Made by a program: the position numbers and the translations under genes. 64,000 bases of DNA from Plotosus lineatus (taxonomy: Eukaryota > Chordata > Actinopteri > Siluriformes > Plotosidae): contig CM045729.1 in assembly GCA_024760905.1 (NCBI GenBank), positions 46,321,080-46,385,079 on the forward strand, in the 5' to 3' direction. The notes beneath the pieces were generated by a model. It did no database searches and was not told where the DNA came from. It saw nothing but the letters and a program-made list of their open reading frames with translations. Of the stretch, positions 12,291-25,153 are shown piece by piece; the stretch's first letter is position 1; each line of letters opens with the position of its first letter.

Positions 12291-12621
12291 ATTCATTTTC
12301 TGAATCGCTTAATCCTAAGTAGGGTTGCGGGGAGGTTGGCGCCCAGCTCAGCTGACTCCGGGCGAGGGCATAGTACACCCTGGACAGCTCGCCAGGCCAC
12401 CGCAGGGCAGAAACACGCCAATGGCTTTGCAGCTACTCTTGAAGAAAGTCAGCAATGGTTCTTTTACAGCCTCACACCACAGACAGTGAGAGACATGGCC
12501 GGCCTTTGATAACCCAGTTAGCTGTACTGGGACGGCAGTGACAACCTGTTGAGAGTGGGGCTCGAACCCCCAACCTTGGGATCAGTGATCCTGCACCTTA
12601 CCACGAAGCCGCCACTACCCA
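12291..12621 (-). mobile_element. SINE family A, D-type (DANA-like tail)
   Basis: The head and body are those of family A, but the 3' end (left side here) is CGCTTAATCCTAAGTAGGGT, GGCGCCCAGCTCAGCTGACT and CACCCTGGACAGCTCGCCAG. That is the 3' region of the DANA-like SINEs, not the RTE-type tail. Confidence 0.8.
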
Positions 12622-12684
12622 AAATCCAATATTATTGTAATTCAGACTCTACATAAATGAGCAGATTAATCGATTCTAAATTAA

Positions 12685-13404
12685 GCCCCGGTCACACAGC
12701 ATTCCACGTCTAAATCACGTACAAAAAATTCTGAAAATCTGGTGGACGTGGTCGTAAGTGATAACTTTTGGTCAATTTTGGCTTGGCCGTGCTTTGTACG
12801 TGGTAAGGCCGTTGGCGGCTGTTCCACTGCTAAAACACTGCCTAAGCACAGCTAACCACGTCCAGCAACGTGTAAGGTAACTTTGGCCAAACACGTGTTC
12901 GAACGTGGGAAAAAAAACTGCAAGTTACCACGGCTAATCACGGTCTCATCACGTCTGTATCACTGCCGATCACGTCTTGAGAGCGGACGTAAAATGGGCA
13001 CTCCACTGCCATAGCAGTGCCATAGCACTGCCTAATCACTAATAACTGCAGCTCGGCGTCGTCAGAAGGGTGGATTACCACTTTTGCGTCTTATCACATC
13101 TCCCCAAGATTTTATCACTGCCAGAACACGAATTATTACGTGTGTTTCACGTGTGTTGCATGTCTTTAGCACGTCTTTACCACGTGGTTGTCTGCGGTCT
13201 AAAATTTTGAGCAGTTCAAAACTTTTTTCCACGTCCAGCACCGTTCAAATTTTTCCCAACGTCCTGCCACGTCTAAAAATCGACTGTAGCACGTCTTAAA
13301 CTCAACATCAACACGAACAACAACCGTCTGCTTCACGGGAAACCATTTATTTTTGGACGGGTTTTGGCCGTGATTAAGCCGTAAAACGCTGTGTGACCGA
13401 CCTT
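12685..13404. mobile_element. TTAA-flanked MITE dense in ACGT motifs (family K)
   Basis: Ends are GCCCCGGTCACACAGC and the reverse complement of GCTGTGTGACCGACC. The inverted similarity extends about 30 bp (…CACAGCATTCCACG / …CACAGCGTTTTACG). Both sides are flanked by TTAA (12681-12684, 13405-13408), the target of piggyBac and Kolobok elements. There is no transposase. By hand I count about 19 ACGT tetramers in 720 bp, mostly as CACGTC, CACGTG or ACGTGG. Superfamily is inferred from the target site only. Confidence 0.75.
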
Positions 13405-14232
13405 TTAATTCATTACAATAGGAGATTGCATTGTATTGTAATCTTGCATGATCCCTTTCACTTTCGTTCTGTTTTCATACATGTTGCATTTTAGCAGTTT
13501 GTAATTGACTTGTCATTAAGGTCAACTTTTTGTGTCTTTGAGGAATGGAGTTCATTTTGTGTAATCAGGCAGGAAATGTTCAAACTGCATAATAGGCATG
13601 TTTTTTCCTTACTTAACTGAGATTGAGCCCTCTTTGACCACAGTGTACACAAACTCCTCAGGCAAAGGCAGCTTATAAACTGGAGATGTAATAATAAAAA
13701 AACAACAACAACAAAAAAACTCAACCAAAAACAAACTAGAGGGAAGTCATTACAGTGGGCACAGCTGAGGAGAAACCGGCTGTGTATGTGTTTATGTATT
13801 TGCTCGTACAGTATATCTGCGCTGAATATGTATGAGACTGAGCAATTCTGTATTTTAGCTTCCAGGGTCCTTTATATTAGTATCAGGTTGTGTTCTTATT
13901 CTATTAGTGCTAATTGTGTGTATTATATATTACTTTAACCCCTGAAAGCCTCATTGTTATTCAGTTATGCGTCTTAAAACACATTTTCAGTGATTGTTAT
14001 AAATTTTTAGTAACTCTTATGAAGGTGCACATTTACACAACTGACAAAATCTACTCCATGATTTATTTTTGGGTGGTGTTTGTTACATTGATATCCCTCC
14101 CACCCCATCAATGGTGTTGTCTACTGCCAGGTTCCGTTAAAATAGTGCTTCTCAATTATTTTCTGTGGCGCCCCCTCTAGGTAGAAAAAAACATTTCATG
14201 TCCCCCACCACCCCGCGAGTGACTATAAATAT

Positions 14233-14338
14233 TAAGATAAGATAAGATAAGATAAGATACAGCTTTATTAATCTCACAATGGAGAAATTCACTGTTACAG
14301 GCTCTTGAGGTACTATCAGTAGGGGGTGCAAAAATAGA
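14233..14338. repeat. (AAGAT)n plus short interspersed repeat
   Basis: Five AAGAT-type pentamers, then CAGCTTTATTAATCTCACAA and a GGAGAAATTC motif. This resembles a frequent fish repeat that ends in TTTATTGATCCC-type sequence. The family is not certain. Confidence 0.5.
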
Positions 14339-14439
14339 TACAAGTACGAACATACACACGTACATATATATTATATAAGTAAATAAATAAATAAAGTTTT
14401 ATTTTAAATTTTATTAAAGTATTATTTGTCGATAAAATT

Positions 14440-14854
14440 GGCGGCACGGTGGCGTAGTGGTTAGCACGTCCGCCTCACAGCAAGAAGGCCTGGGTTCGAT
14501 TCCCAGCCTGGGCGTTTCTGTGTGGAGTTTGCATGTTCTCCCCGTGCTTGTGCGGGTTTCCTCCGGGTGCTCCGGTTTCCTCCCGCAATCCAAAAACGTG
14601 CACTGTAGGTTAATTGGCCGTTCTAAATTGACCGTAGATTCTCTCCTGCAGCGGCACTGGAACCCAGTCGTATCGGCACTTGCCCTTCCGTTGGATCCTT
14701 CCGGTGGCGCCGAGACGGGGGACTTGCTGCTTGGGTAACAGCCTGTCCCTCATTACTCCCTACCCGGGCTCTGCGCACTGGGGAGTATCACCAGCCGGGA
14801 TACCAGCCAGAGCGCAGCCATAGTCCTTCGGGACTGACGGAGGCCTACCAGTGT
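14440..14854 (+). mobile_element. chimeric SINE: DANA-like head with module-M tail
   Basis: DANA-like head (GTGGCGTAGTGGTTAGCACG, B box GGTTCGATTCCC, core TGTGTGGAGTTTGCATGTTC) to about 14640. Then module M (CTGCAGCGGCACTGGAACCC … GGACTGACGGAGGCCTAC). The flanks CGATAAAATT and CTATAAAATT, compared with uninterrupted H2, show that head and module entered H1 together. Confidence 0.75.
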
Positions 14855-15468
14855 CTATAAAATTATTAGTACACCTCTGCATAACACTGTATCTGTATTA
14901 CATTAAAAACTTCATTAACATTGTTTTTTAATCTGTAACAGAAAAGATTTAAAGTGCACCAATGTGCCTGAAATAAAAACAAAAAACATTCTTATTTAAA
15001 CTCATCCAATGTATTTATGTCTTAATATCTTTGTCTCTCTCTCTCTCCACCTTTCTCTTCATTCCTGTTGGAAATTTTTCCGTGTTGTTTGCTGCCCTTC
15101 ATATCGTTTGCTCGTGCTAAAAACTGCTACACCATAACGCGACAATGAGAGTGTCACTGCCAACTACTCGAGTGGAGGTGCAATTACACTTAATTCTCCT
15201 ACACTCTTCCAAGAAAGCATGTTCCCCAGGGTCATACGCGCATCCCCGGCATCATACCCTACCCCACTATTTGAGAAGCACTGTGTTAAACCAAAGACAA
15301 TAGTTGAAACAGCTGAATGTGTATGTCGTTATTGTTTACTTCTTTGACATGTGGGAATGTGTGTAACAGAGGTCACGGGGTCAAAAAGACTATAACTATT
15401 CCAGAATTGCCATCATTCGATCATTGCCATATACTGTATGTCCTGGCTGATTGGGGTTTGTTTTTCAG

Positions 15469-15650
15469 ATACGACTTCATTGAGATCCGCGATGGCAATT
15501 CAGAATCTGCAGATCTGCTTGGGAAACACTGCAGTAACATTGCCCCACCGGCAATCATCTCATCAGGACCCGTGCTCCACATCCGATTTGTGTCTGACTA
15601 CGCCCACCAGGGAGCCGGCTTCTCTCTACGCTACGAGATCCATAAGACAG
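15469..15650 (+). CDS. nrp2: nrp2 exon 2 of window: second half of CUB domain a1
   Basis: 182 nt, with a TTTTTCAG acceptor before 15469 and a GTTAGA donor at 15651, which is a weak donor. It encodes YDFIEIRDGNSESADLLGKH-C and ends SLRYEIHKTG. The Asp/Glu residues in the YDFIEIRDG part occupy the positions used for Ca2+ binding in CUB domains. The wording (IISSG, DYAHQGAGFSLRYE) follows human NRP2 closely, with only scattered substitutions. It ends with the first base of a Gly codon completed by the next exon. Intron 1 of the window, upstream, is 15.3 kb. Confidence 0.95.
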
Positions 15651-15929
15651 GTTAGAAAACCACAGTACTAGGAGTGGCTGATGTGGGGGTATAATGATGA
15701 TACTGTCGGAAAGTGCCAACTTAGTGGTTGGAGTTTTAGTTTATGGTTCAAAAGAATCAAATCCGAGCACCACCAGGCTAAAATGGCTGGGTCATTGAGC
15801 AGGGCTTTTCCTCAGTTGAGTCCTGGGTCAGCCAACATAACAAAATGTGAATGATTGATGGTACAATACATTTTACGAACTAATTAACTAATTAACTTTG
15901 TTAACTAATTAATTAATTTATTTACTTAG

Positions 15930-16226
15930 TCACTGGAGCAATCTCCAAACAGACTAGCGCCAATCTTAGCTGACTCTGTGCAAAGACAGGTTACACCCTG
16001 AACAGGTCACCAGTCTATTGCAGCAGCAACACACACAACCTTTCACACTCACACACCAAATCAATTTAAAACAGCCAATTATCCGAATGTTCATGTCTTT
16101 GGACTGTAGGGAGAAACCCATGCATCCACAAGAGAATGCTCTCGCCGAGCTTATGACTTAAACCCCAGACTTTTATTACAATTGAGGCGAATGTTGTAAC
16201 CACCACACCAGCGTACTGCCCCCTTT
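15930..16226 (-). mobile_element. DANA-like SINE (old copy)
   Basis: Minus strand: a 3' region with CTTAGCTGACTCTGTGCAAA, core TCTTTGGACTGTAGGGAG, and head TAACCACCACACCAGCGTAC. Many substitutions. Confidence 0.75.
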
Positions 16227-18312
16227 TAATACCACTTTCTCACCGATGCAACTTTCAGGTGGATTCTTATGGTACCTCGAGCAGGAACATCCTGTGGTGT
16301 CGGTGCGAAAAAATTGGAATGCTTTCTCACATTGGCCACCTTCTTCAACAATAGCTGAGGTGAAGATTCATAGCCTTTTTGTATCATGGAGAAAAAAACG
16401 TATCATCATCGTGAACATTGTATGGTCACCGCCAGGGATACGGTGCTTGTTGATGTTCACACATTGTTCAGAGTGGTCATGTTGTCGGTAGTGTCACGTT
16501 GTTCCATGGAAATGACACATCTTTGGCCTTCTAGCAGAAATGCACCAGGAAAATCAAACGTGATCGAAAAAGTAGCTGCAGAAACCTGCAGTGCTAATGG
16601 CTGTTTGTGTTTGTGCAACTTGTGATACAGGTGACAATGAATGCATGTTCTGCGGAAGCAATTCTGTGCATTTCCACGGGTCAAGTTGCGTCGATGAGAA
16701 ACGGCTATAAATCAAATAACTCATTATTTCATCATTATAGGTGTTATTGATGTCATTATTATAATACTTATAAGTTCCCATTGTAATTCACATGTCAGTG
16801 TTAAATGGTCATTTTTTTCTGTATTTATTTCTTGGAGTGTACTTGAAACAAAACTGTTGTCAGACTCATAGGTTTCAGCAGCACTTCAAGTCATCTTCAG
16901 GTTTTGTGATATAATGAATTTATTGCTGTATTGGCCTTCCTTTCCTCACTGTGTTGAAGTGAGTCATATCAAAGCATCTGGCTTCATCTCTTTTTCAACT
17001 GTTTCTGTTATTGCCTCTGAAGTTTTGACAGTATTTGAAAGTTTCTCTAGTCTTTCCCTCCACTTCAAGTAGTTTTTTTTAGATCTTTTTTCTCTTTTGA
17101 GAGTGTAACGACTGTCACTGTGGTATGATCTGTGATGGAACTGCCTGTATTAGCACATAATAGAGAGCTCTTCACACAGGATACACACATTTCAGCCTTC
17201 CTCTCAGCAACCCAGCAACAGCAACAATGTACTAAATCCCACTTAAATGACAAGCAGTGATTGGCTTTTGAAAACTGGTAGGAAAAAATCTCTTGCTGGT
17301 CTGGTTGGTATCAATTGTGAAACATTGGAGGGAAATGATGCCATTGGTCAGGAATTGGTTTTGTAGCAGAAAGTAGACGAGAATGTTGTGAATTAGATGG
17401 AAAGTGTTTAGTTCAGTAGCAAAAAGATCATTGTTACAATAATGTGTCTTGTGACATTGCTTTGGGGTAATTACAGCTGCCCCATATGGTCCTGCACCAT
17501 ACCCATGTGATTCACCTCACCTTCATGGGGCTGTTTGACACACAGCATGACGAATACAGATCAAGGCAGCAGTGAGCAGATAAAATAAACAGCATGGAGG
17601 CATCTACTGTCCCCTTTTTATCCTTCAGAAGGCATTCCAGGAATGCATCTTTAATTGAGTCCTGATATCCAGGCTTGGAATCGAGCAAGGGGACGGGTGT
17701 TAGGAGCATAATGGTTGTCTGTTTTTCTGTGTTATCAGCTCATACAGAAACCTAATAACAGAAAACAACAAAATTTTTGTTGTGTTTTGTTTTGTTTTTG
17801 CTACACCTTGTAACGAGAATTTTTTTCCACTGGTCTTTTTTCCACTATAGAACTGTCCAAATGGGGGTTTTGGTGTGTAAATTGGCGCCAGCAAAAACAA
17901 ACAGTACTGCAATTGGCACCTTCAGCGTTGTACACAGAGAAATCACAGAGCAAGCAAAATCTAAAATAGTCTGTTTTACTTGTGACAGTTGCATGTTGTT
18001 GGGTTATTCCTCAACTTGAACAAACACTTAAGTTTCATTTCTCAAAAATCAGCGCAGTCAGTTCTTTTAACGCCCAATATTTTAGATTTCAATCCATCTC
18101 AGTCTGCAGATTTTTTCATCAGTAATTTTATTACAGCCACTGTGAGCTGGTTAAACCCCAGTTGGATAAAAACATAATGCTCATTGAAGCACCTTCTCCA
18201 TGTTGGATTTACTAGTTATCTCTCAACATTTCTGTCTCCTGTTACTGGTTTATGCTTCTGAATCTGCTGAGGAAATTGTTTTAACTGGTCTACCAATAAT
18301 CTCATCCCCCAA
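16227..18312. other. intron 2 stretch, nothing recognised
   Basis: Unique-looking intronic DNA. Its ORFs are short and have no splice context or family resemblance. Confidence 0.4.
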
Positions 18313-18362
18313 GTCAAGTCTGTTGGGCTTTTTACACCCGAGCCATAGTGGCTCATCAGGTG
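18313..18362 (-). mobile_element. SINE family E, 3' fragment
   Basis: AAGTCTGTTGGGCTTTTTAC, ACCCGAGCC and GGCTCATCAGG match the 3' end of the copies at 37260 and 61467. Confidence 0.65.
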
Positions 18363-18521
18363 CATCCAATAAGATTGCAGGATTGACTTACCAGGATTGC
18401 AGGATACACGTACCTCCTTGTCATCCACAGCGATCACCATCCAATCATGGGTGTCTGTGAGCTCATTTGTACTTTCCCCCAAAGAGTGACCCAAGGTAGG
18501 CCTGCACAGCAGTTTATAAAG

Positions 18522-19308
18522 CAGTGGTTCTTAACCTTGTTGGCGGTACTGAACCCCACCAGTTTCATATGCTTATTCACCGAACCCTTCTTTAGTGAAA
18601 AATAAAATATGATTTTTTTTTTCAAATTCAAGACATCGGTATATGTTTTTACTGGGGCACCAAAATGAACCGTGCATTAACACCACTGTGTTCAAAGAAC
18701 AAAACCAATACAATGCATGAACTCCCCATCACAACTACTTACATTTTTATGTGAGGTGCGCATCTGAGTGCGAGCGCGCGCGTGCATCTGTATGTGTGTG
18801 TATTTGTTTTATTTACATCTTATACATTATTTTTTAATGTTTAATCGTTATTATAAGCATTTATAGTATTGAATATGTATTTATTGATATTATAGGTACA
18901 TATACATGTATGGAAACGTCAGTCAGCACAGGGTTGATCCGACTTTGCAAATCATGCAGATAGGACGCCGACTAATATCACGTTCCGTTATATATGTGAA
19001 TCCATGTTGTACATATTCGTCCGACCACTTTCTTTTTTTTTTTACTCAACATAGTATGGATTAAAAAATTGAGAAAGAAATCACACGACGTACCATCACA
19101 ACAGTCACAATTCGACTACTGAGCGCACCAAATTTCTTGCAGCACAGCTTGGCCAAGCAATGTAGCGTGATCACCTGCAGCCAGTGATGGCCAAGCGGGA
19201 TGTGTCGTTATGAATATGAGTCAGGTGTGTGTCTTGACCTCCGCAGAACCCCTGAGACTGACTCACCGAACCCCTAGGGTTCGATCGAACCCAAGTTAGG
19301 AACCACTG
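18522..19308 (+). mobile_element. hAT-type element H4
   Basis: CAGTGGTTCTTAACCTTGTT at the left and CCAAGTTAGGAACCACTG at the right form inverted ends. Flanks TTATAAAG and TTGTAAAG are an 8-bp duplication with one change. A piece of MITE family B (18739-18950) is nested inside. No transposase seen. Confidence 0.8.
18739..18950 (-). mobile_element. MITE family B, copy 3 (fragment inside H4)
   Basis: Contains ATTTTTATGTGAGGTGCGCA, the GCGCGCG core and TGTATTTATTGATATTATAG, but neither terminal GGGATCCCTC end is intact. Confidence 0.6.
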
Positions 19309-21597
19309 TTGTAAAGAGATGGGTGGGTGTTATGGAAAGGGCATGCATATGATGGAGAAATCAATGAAGAAGAGGTGAATGCTTGCAGCCCTCCACTGTT
19401 GGTGGTCATATGATAGGGAGGGAATTGGATAACACTAAATTAGAGGGGGGGGATCCTCCCACAAAAATCTCATAGACCATCATACAGCGGTAAACGGCAG
19501 CTTTAGAAGTCAATGGATATCTAGCAATCTTGGTGGCTGGTTGCATGTTTTCCCCTCCGGCTGTTTCATATCTACTGAAATGAGATAAAAGCATATTTTC
19601 CATGGTTTTTTTTTTTGGTCTAAGCAGTCTTTTCATATATTGTGTCTAATTCTAATACTTGACTGACCGATGGAACCAGATGAGACTGGCTCGTTTAGCT
19701 GGAGGAGTTAAGCTGTTGGCAATTTCTATTTCATGTCACAGTGATTTCCGTCCTTCCGAGAGACATCTGTATTAATGACATATCTCCAGCTGAAACTATT
19801 CATAACATCTGGTGGTATTTAATAAAGATAACTTGAAAGTGATCTAAGTTTAAACTGGATAAAGGTGGCATGTCAAGCAAAAGTGCAATGACAATGCCAT
19901 GCTTCAAGTGCACACTCGAGCTGGAGAAACTCCATAGTGTGTAGATGCTGGTTGAAAATTTCAGATCAAAATTATTCAATTGCTATGAATTAGGATGTAA
20001 TGACAAAATCGCGCCTAGTAATATATACTGTACACAGTTTAAGAGCTCAACAATTGCACTAGAGCCAGATACTCCGATTAGTGTTTCACACAAACATCTC
20101 AGCAAAGTCAATACTTTGCCACTAGTACACAAGCTCTAACTTCTCTTGGAAAGAACTAAAGACCTGCAATCAAAGAGGTAAAGACATGCAAATCTCCAAG
20201 CTTGGATTGAGAGTGTCAATGATTCACAAAAGTACTTCAGGGAACCCAGAACATGGAAAATCAAGCAGATTCCTGGATGAGTGCTATCATATCGGCAGGT
20301 CGGAGGCTTTCCATCAGAAGCAAGTTATAATGACAAAAGCTTGTAGGATGTGGAGGCTTGTGGTTGCTATGGCATTAAGAAAATTCTGTAACAGCGTAGA
20401 TGATTTGGGCATAGAAATGGTGTGTGCCGGATCTGAGCACAAAGATAAGGATTTATAGAATTTGAATGTGTGTGCGGGAAAAACCGAATTTGATGATGTG
20501 TGGTGTGTCTCCCTATCCACTGTTGTTAAGTTTGAACTCGCCAGAATGTTGCCTGTGTTACCTGTGTTTTATAAGATACAAACGAAGCCTGTGGAAATGG
20601 AAGACACAAAAAAAAAAAAAAAAAGCAAAAAGAAAGAACAGTAAAACCAGCAAGCATTGGGGGAAAAAACAATGAAAAAAATGGACCAAGGCCTGGAGTA
20701 TGAGCTCTGTTTACCATGACTGTGTGTTGACAGAAGTAGTCCGGTATTCTCTAGAAGTGATAGAAATCTTGAGTAAATACACAGCCTGGAGGTGTGTCGG
20801 ATCAGCATGGCACAGATTTTTCTATCAAACTACCTCGTTCTGCAGAGGGGAAATCTAGCCTTCACTCCTCTACCCGGGTCAGCGTTGGGCTTTCCATTCT
20901 TATACTGATCTCCGCTACACCGAGCTCTGCCCCGCAGCAGGACAGAACAATTCTGTATTCCTGCATTTAATCATGAGAGATTCGGAACGATTCTTCTATC
21001 TGTCATTACACACTACCAGCTTCCTGATGATAGTCTGCCATTTGCAAATCATTTTATTCACAAACATATATATATATATACACACACACCTGGAGGAGCT
21101 GCTGTTAAGTTTTCACAAAATCATGAAACCATCAAGCTTGTTTGTTAGAAGTTGTTTGTCCGTGGAGCAATGATTATATGAATTTATTGTCTACTTCCTT
21201 CCCAGACTGTCAGAACAAGATACTTTACAGGTAATATTTTGTTCCCCAAGCTACATTCAGCATAATGTGTCTACACACATACAACAGCCTCTGGTCCTTA
21301 AATGAGTTTAATGCTGCATTATATTCAATGTTGCAGGCAACGCAAGGTAAAAGGGATATTCCCTTGAGAATAGATCCACTGTGACATGCTTTGTGCCCTG
21401 TGGGATGATTTATAATTCTATAAGGTACAGCTAAATATTTTTACATCAGGTCTCAGTGAATGGTTGTTATGGGACAGGCAGAGGGACATAAGGACACACC
21501 TCCAAGAATTCAGCTAGTAGCAATCCTCCATTTGGTCTCGGACTCTGGATTAAAATATCCTGGAGACCAACATTATCTCAACTTTATTTTGTCATTC
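19309..21597. other. intron 2 stretch, nothing recognised
   Basis: Apart from A-runs (near 20608) and a small (AT)n/(CA)n tract near 21066, no feature can be supported. Confidence 0.4.
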
Positions 21598-21741
21598 CCA
21601 CTCATTTGTTTGTCAAACCGCTTAATCATGTTAGGGTTGCAGGGCGGTCAAAGCCTATGCCAGCTGATACAGGGTGAACACAGACTGCACCCTAAAGAGT
21701 TTGCCAGACCATCGCAGGGCAATACACTACACAAACACACG

Positions 21742-21792
<51 letters not shown>

Positions 21793-22013
21793 CAATTCTC
21801 TCTCACACTTACACCTCAGAACAATTACGCACAATCAGTTGGCCTACTGTGCATATCCTTTGACTGTGGGAGGAAACCTGAGTACCTGGAGAAAACCCTC
21901 GCAAAGCATGCGAGAACACGCAAACTGTGCACAGAAATGCCCTTGTTGAGCCTGGTACTCAAACAGATAACCTCTTGCTGTGAAGCAGACGCAGGCTAAC
22001 CAGTACGCCACTG
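21598..22013 (-). mobile_element. DANA-like SINE with internal (CA)n expansion
   Basis: AACCGCTTAATCATGTTAGG and CCTATGCCAGCTGATACAGG mark the 3' region. CTTTGACTGTGGGAGGAAAC marks the core. A CA tract at 21738-21791 has grown inside the element, where the consensus has a short ACACAC. Confidence 0.75.
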
Positions 22014-22068
22014 ACACCCCCCTCCCCCCCCACGCCTATTTTCTGTTGTTTATATTCTATAGGCTGGG

Positions 22069-22424
22069 GGGGGGGGCGGCAGTGGTGGTCTAGTGGTATA
22101 GGGCGCTGGATCGCTGATCCAAAGGTTGGGGGTTCGAGTCCCACTCTGCACAAGGTTGTCACTGTCCCCCCCAGTGCAGCTAACTGGGTTATCAAAGGCA
22201 GGCCATGTCTGTCACTGTCTATGGTGAGAGGCATGTAAAAGAACCATTGCTGACTTTCGTAAAGAGTAGCTTCAAAGTCATCAGCGTGTTTCTGTCCCTT
22301 GCTAAAAGGGTTGTGACAGGAAGGGGATCCGACGTAAAAACCTATGCCAAATCAAACGTGTGAATCGGATGATTCGCTGTGGCGACTCCCGAGTAAAAGG
22401 GAAAAAGCAGAAAGGAAGACAGAC
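22069..22424 (+). mobile_element. SINE family A, R-type, complete
   Basis: Head GGTCTAGTGGTATAGGGCGC, B box GGTTCGAGTCC, RTE-like tail ending in GGAAGACAGAC. Flanked by a perfect 17-bp duplication, ATATTCTATAGGCTGGG, at 22052-22068 and 22425-22441. Confidence 0.9.
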
Positions 22425-22728
22425 ATATTCTATAGGCTGGGCCATATCGTTCACCCAGAGCAGAGCTTATAATGTACAAGCACACAGACTGAATTAAAGT
22501 ATGTTCTCAGATTGACCCCAAAATTGAACGAAGGGTTCACTATCCAAAGCTACTCCTGTGATAGAACGTCTCTAAGTAACTATAGTCATCCTGCTAACAA
22601 ACATTCTGCTAACAAGAACACAACATTTCACTGTTAAAGGTGCTGAGATGGTGATTGTTCCGGGGAGACGCCCAGGGCAGAGGGATATTGAGCATAAATC
22701 TGAAGCATAACTGAAAATTTTAAAAAGA

Positions 22729-23083
22729 GGGCAGTGGTGGCCTGGTGGTAGAGGGCGCTGAATCGCTGAATCGCAAAGGTTGGGGGTTCGAGTCCCACGC
22801 TCCACAAAGTTGTCACTGCCCCCTAGTGAAGCTAACTGGGTTATCAAAGGCGGGCCATGTCTCTCACCGTCTATGGTGAGAGGTTCATGTAAAAGAACTG
22901 TTGCTGACTTTGTTAAAGAGGAGCTGCATAGTCGTCAGCGTGTTTCTGCCCCTTGCTAAAGGGTTGTTTCAGGAAGGGCATCCGACGTAAAAACCTATGC
23001 CAAATCAAACATTCAAATCAGATGATTCTCTGTGGCGACCCCTGAAAAAAGGAAAATAAGCCGAAAGAAGAAGAAGAAGAAGA
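22729..23083 (+). mobile_element. SINE family A, R-type, complete
   Basis: Full copy from GCAGTGGTGGCCTGGTGGTA to (GAA)n. The flanks AACTGAAAATTTTAA and AACTGAAAAACTTAA look like an imperfect duplication. Confidence 0.85.
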
Positions 23084-25153
23084 ACTGAAAAACTTAAGAC
23101 AGATTTTGATTATTATTGTCACAACTTAACAAAACTCTCTCATTCCTATTCTCACGCTAGCCAGCACAAGAATTCTCATCAATTTCTGAATATTGATTCC
23201 TGGCACATTCGACTGTGTTCCATGGTGCATAATATCATGACTGTTGGTATGCGTTGTATATTTAAAGACACCTACTGGATGAATTCCTGCATGGACATGG
23301 TTACAGATTTAAAGTTACAGAAATACAAACTCAAACCATAAAATGAATACTTGAATGTCGGTCTAAAAATTGGGATAAAACACATTTCCATCCTGTACAG
23401 TTCCTTTAAATCTCTCTTCCAAACCACAAACAGTCCTACTGTTGCCACGGTTACAGTTTGGCGAATCAACCAATTTGTTTTCCTCCATTAGAGAGCTGGA
23501 ACTATAGACATGAGCAGCCAAGGAAAGCCAGAGTCGGCTTACTATCCAATTTACCTACAGCTATTACTGTAGTGCCCAGTTGTCCCTTCTGTCTTTCACT
23601 CCCCTCCGGACTGGACAGCTTGGACGCGGCTGTATTGTGTGCTTACGTGAATTAAAGCCTGTTGATAGATGGTGATAATGTTCCTGGTTGGTTTTACTGC
23701 ATTGCATTGCTGATCACATCTCACAACAGCAAGCACTCATTATAGTTCAGGATTGTTAATGATGACTGAAGCAGATTTATTTTACTCCGAGCGATGTCTG
23801 CTAGCTTAGTCATAAAATTGTTCCACTTTACCGCTTGAGTTTATATCATACATTTTTCTTTAGTTGCGGACAATGTGCAGAAATATGGAATGCTTCTGTA
23901 TCAGCATGACACAAATGTTTATATGTGAATGAATGCTGGGTCATAGCACTCGCACCCTCCAGACACACACTTGCGCACATTATATGCAAGAAGAAACTGT
24001 CTCTCACACACAGAGTTCACTCATCCATGGCCATCATTTCCAGTTCTACCCAGCAGCACTCCACAATAACAACCCCTCCTTTCCCCTGGAGCTACAGACA
24101 GCTCAGGTTCCAATACATGACCCAGTTACGGCACTTTTTTTTTTTTTTTTTTTGCCGTAGTTCAGAAAGGAACCCCTCCGTGCACTGAGCTGCCAGTTTT
24201 TCTGCACTCACAAACATGAATTAATGAATGCAGACAAAAGGCTGATGGTGTTAGGTTTACTCGAGCGTACACAGTGCAGTGCAGTGCAGAGTCTTGGTAA
24301 GGGTCTGTTGTACAGACTATGTAGGCGAATGAGGTCAGCTTAGGTCACACTAAGACATTAAGATACACTTTTCCACAAGGCGTCAGTGCAGGAAAATTTC
24401 TGAGTGGGTAAGGGTATGTTGGGGTTGCTAAACAGATCCATTACTGCAGGCGAAAGCACAGACAGCAGAGACAAGCTGACCCATTAATGCAGGTGAGGCA
24501 TGTGATATGCTATATGTTCACACAGTGTTTGATCGCGACTATGTTTGTGTGCACAGATGTGAGAAGGTCATGTCCTAAAGAGAATTCATGTAACCTAGCC
24601 AAGTCCGTTGATGAGGAAGGAAGGAGAGTTTGAGTCCAGCCTGCTTCCTTAATGTAGTGTTGCAAGTTCTATAGGACTTGTATTATGTATTTATTCTTGC
24701 CTGCTAAAGAAAACGAAACAATTAGTACAGAAATACACTGGTCAGACTTCAATAAAATGTCAGACTCTAATAGTTTGTTGAAACTATTACAGTTCATATA
24801 TTCCATGGAATCTTTGCTTTAGTTGGTCTGGACAAGGCTCAGCAACATTGTGTCAATAAAGTTAAGTACCAAATTGACCAGAGTATTCTATCAGTAGACG
24901 TTTCCTTCTCTGATGGCACAGATATAAAATGAAGGCTTTTGGAGTGTCTAGATTTTGACTCTCATTTGACTCATAATCCGAGTGGTAGCTCGTCTAACGA
25001 GTGTCCCTTATAATGATTTTTCCATGACTCAAGCTTCGAACACACCAAAAATCTGCTCCATCCAACGAGCAAAAATTCAATTTACGAGCTCTCCTCAAAA
25101 TTGCTTTTCAGGGCCGATTAGCCTCATATTCTTCCTTCGAGAACGCCTTGTCA
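23084..25153. other. intron 2 stretch, nothing recognised
   Basis: No exon or classifiable repeat. A T-run of about 20 at 24136 is the only simple repeat of note. Confidence 0.4.

Larger units (their letters stand above)
14143..15283 (+). mobile_element. hAT-type nonautonomous element H1, with nested insertions
   Basis: Ends TAGTGCTTCTCAATTATTTT and ACTATTTGAGAAGCACTG are inverted, of the hAT-Charlie kind. The flanks CGTTAAAA and TGTTAAAC look like an eroded 8-bp duplication. The body matches H2 (34318-34946) except for the SINE at 14440-14854 and the GATAA repeat at 14233-14338. No transposase. Confidence 0.8.

Noticed and set aside
22075..22145. tRNA genes at SINE heads (also 8594, 14440, 28124, 47709, 63766)
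   Set aside because: The A and B box-like motifs are there, but each is followed by a shared SINE body and tail. None folds as an isolated tRNA with an acceptor stem that I could confirm.
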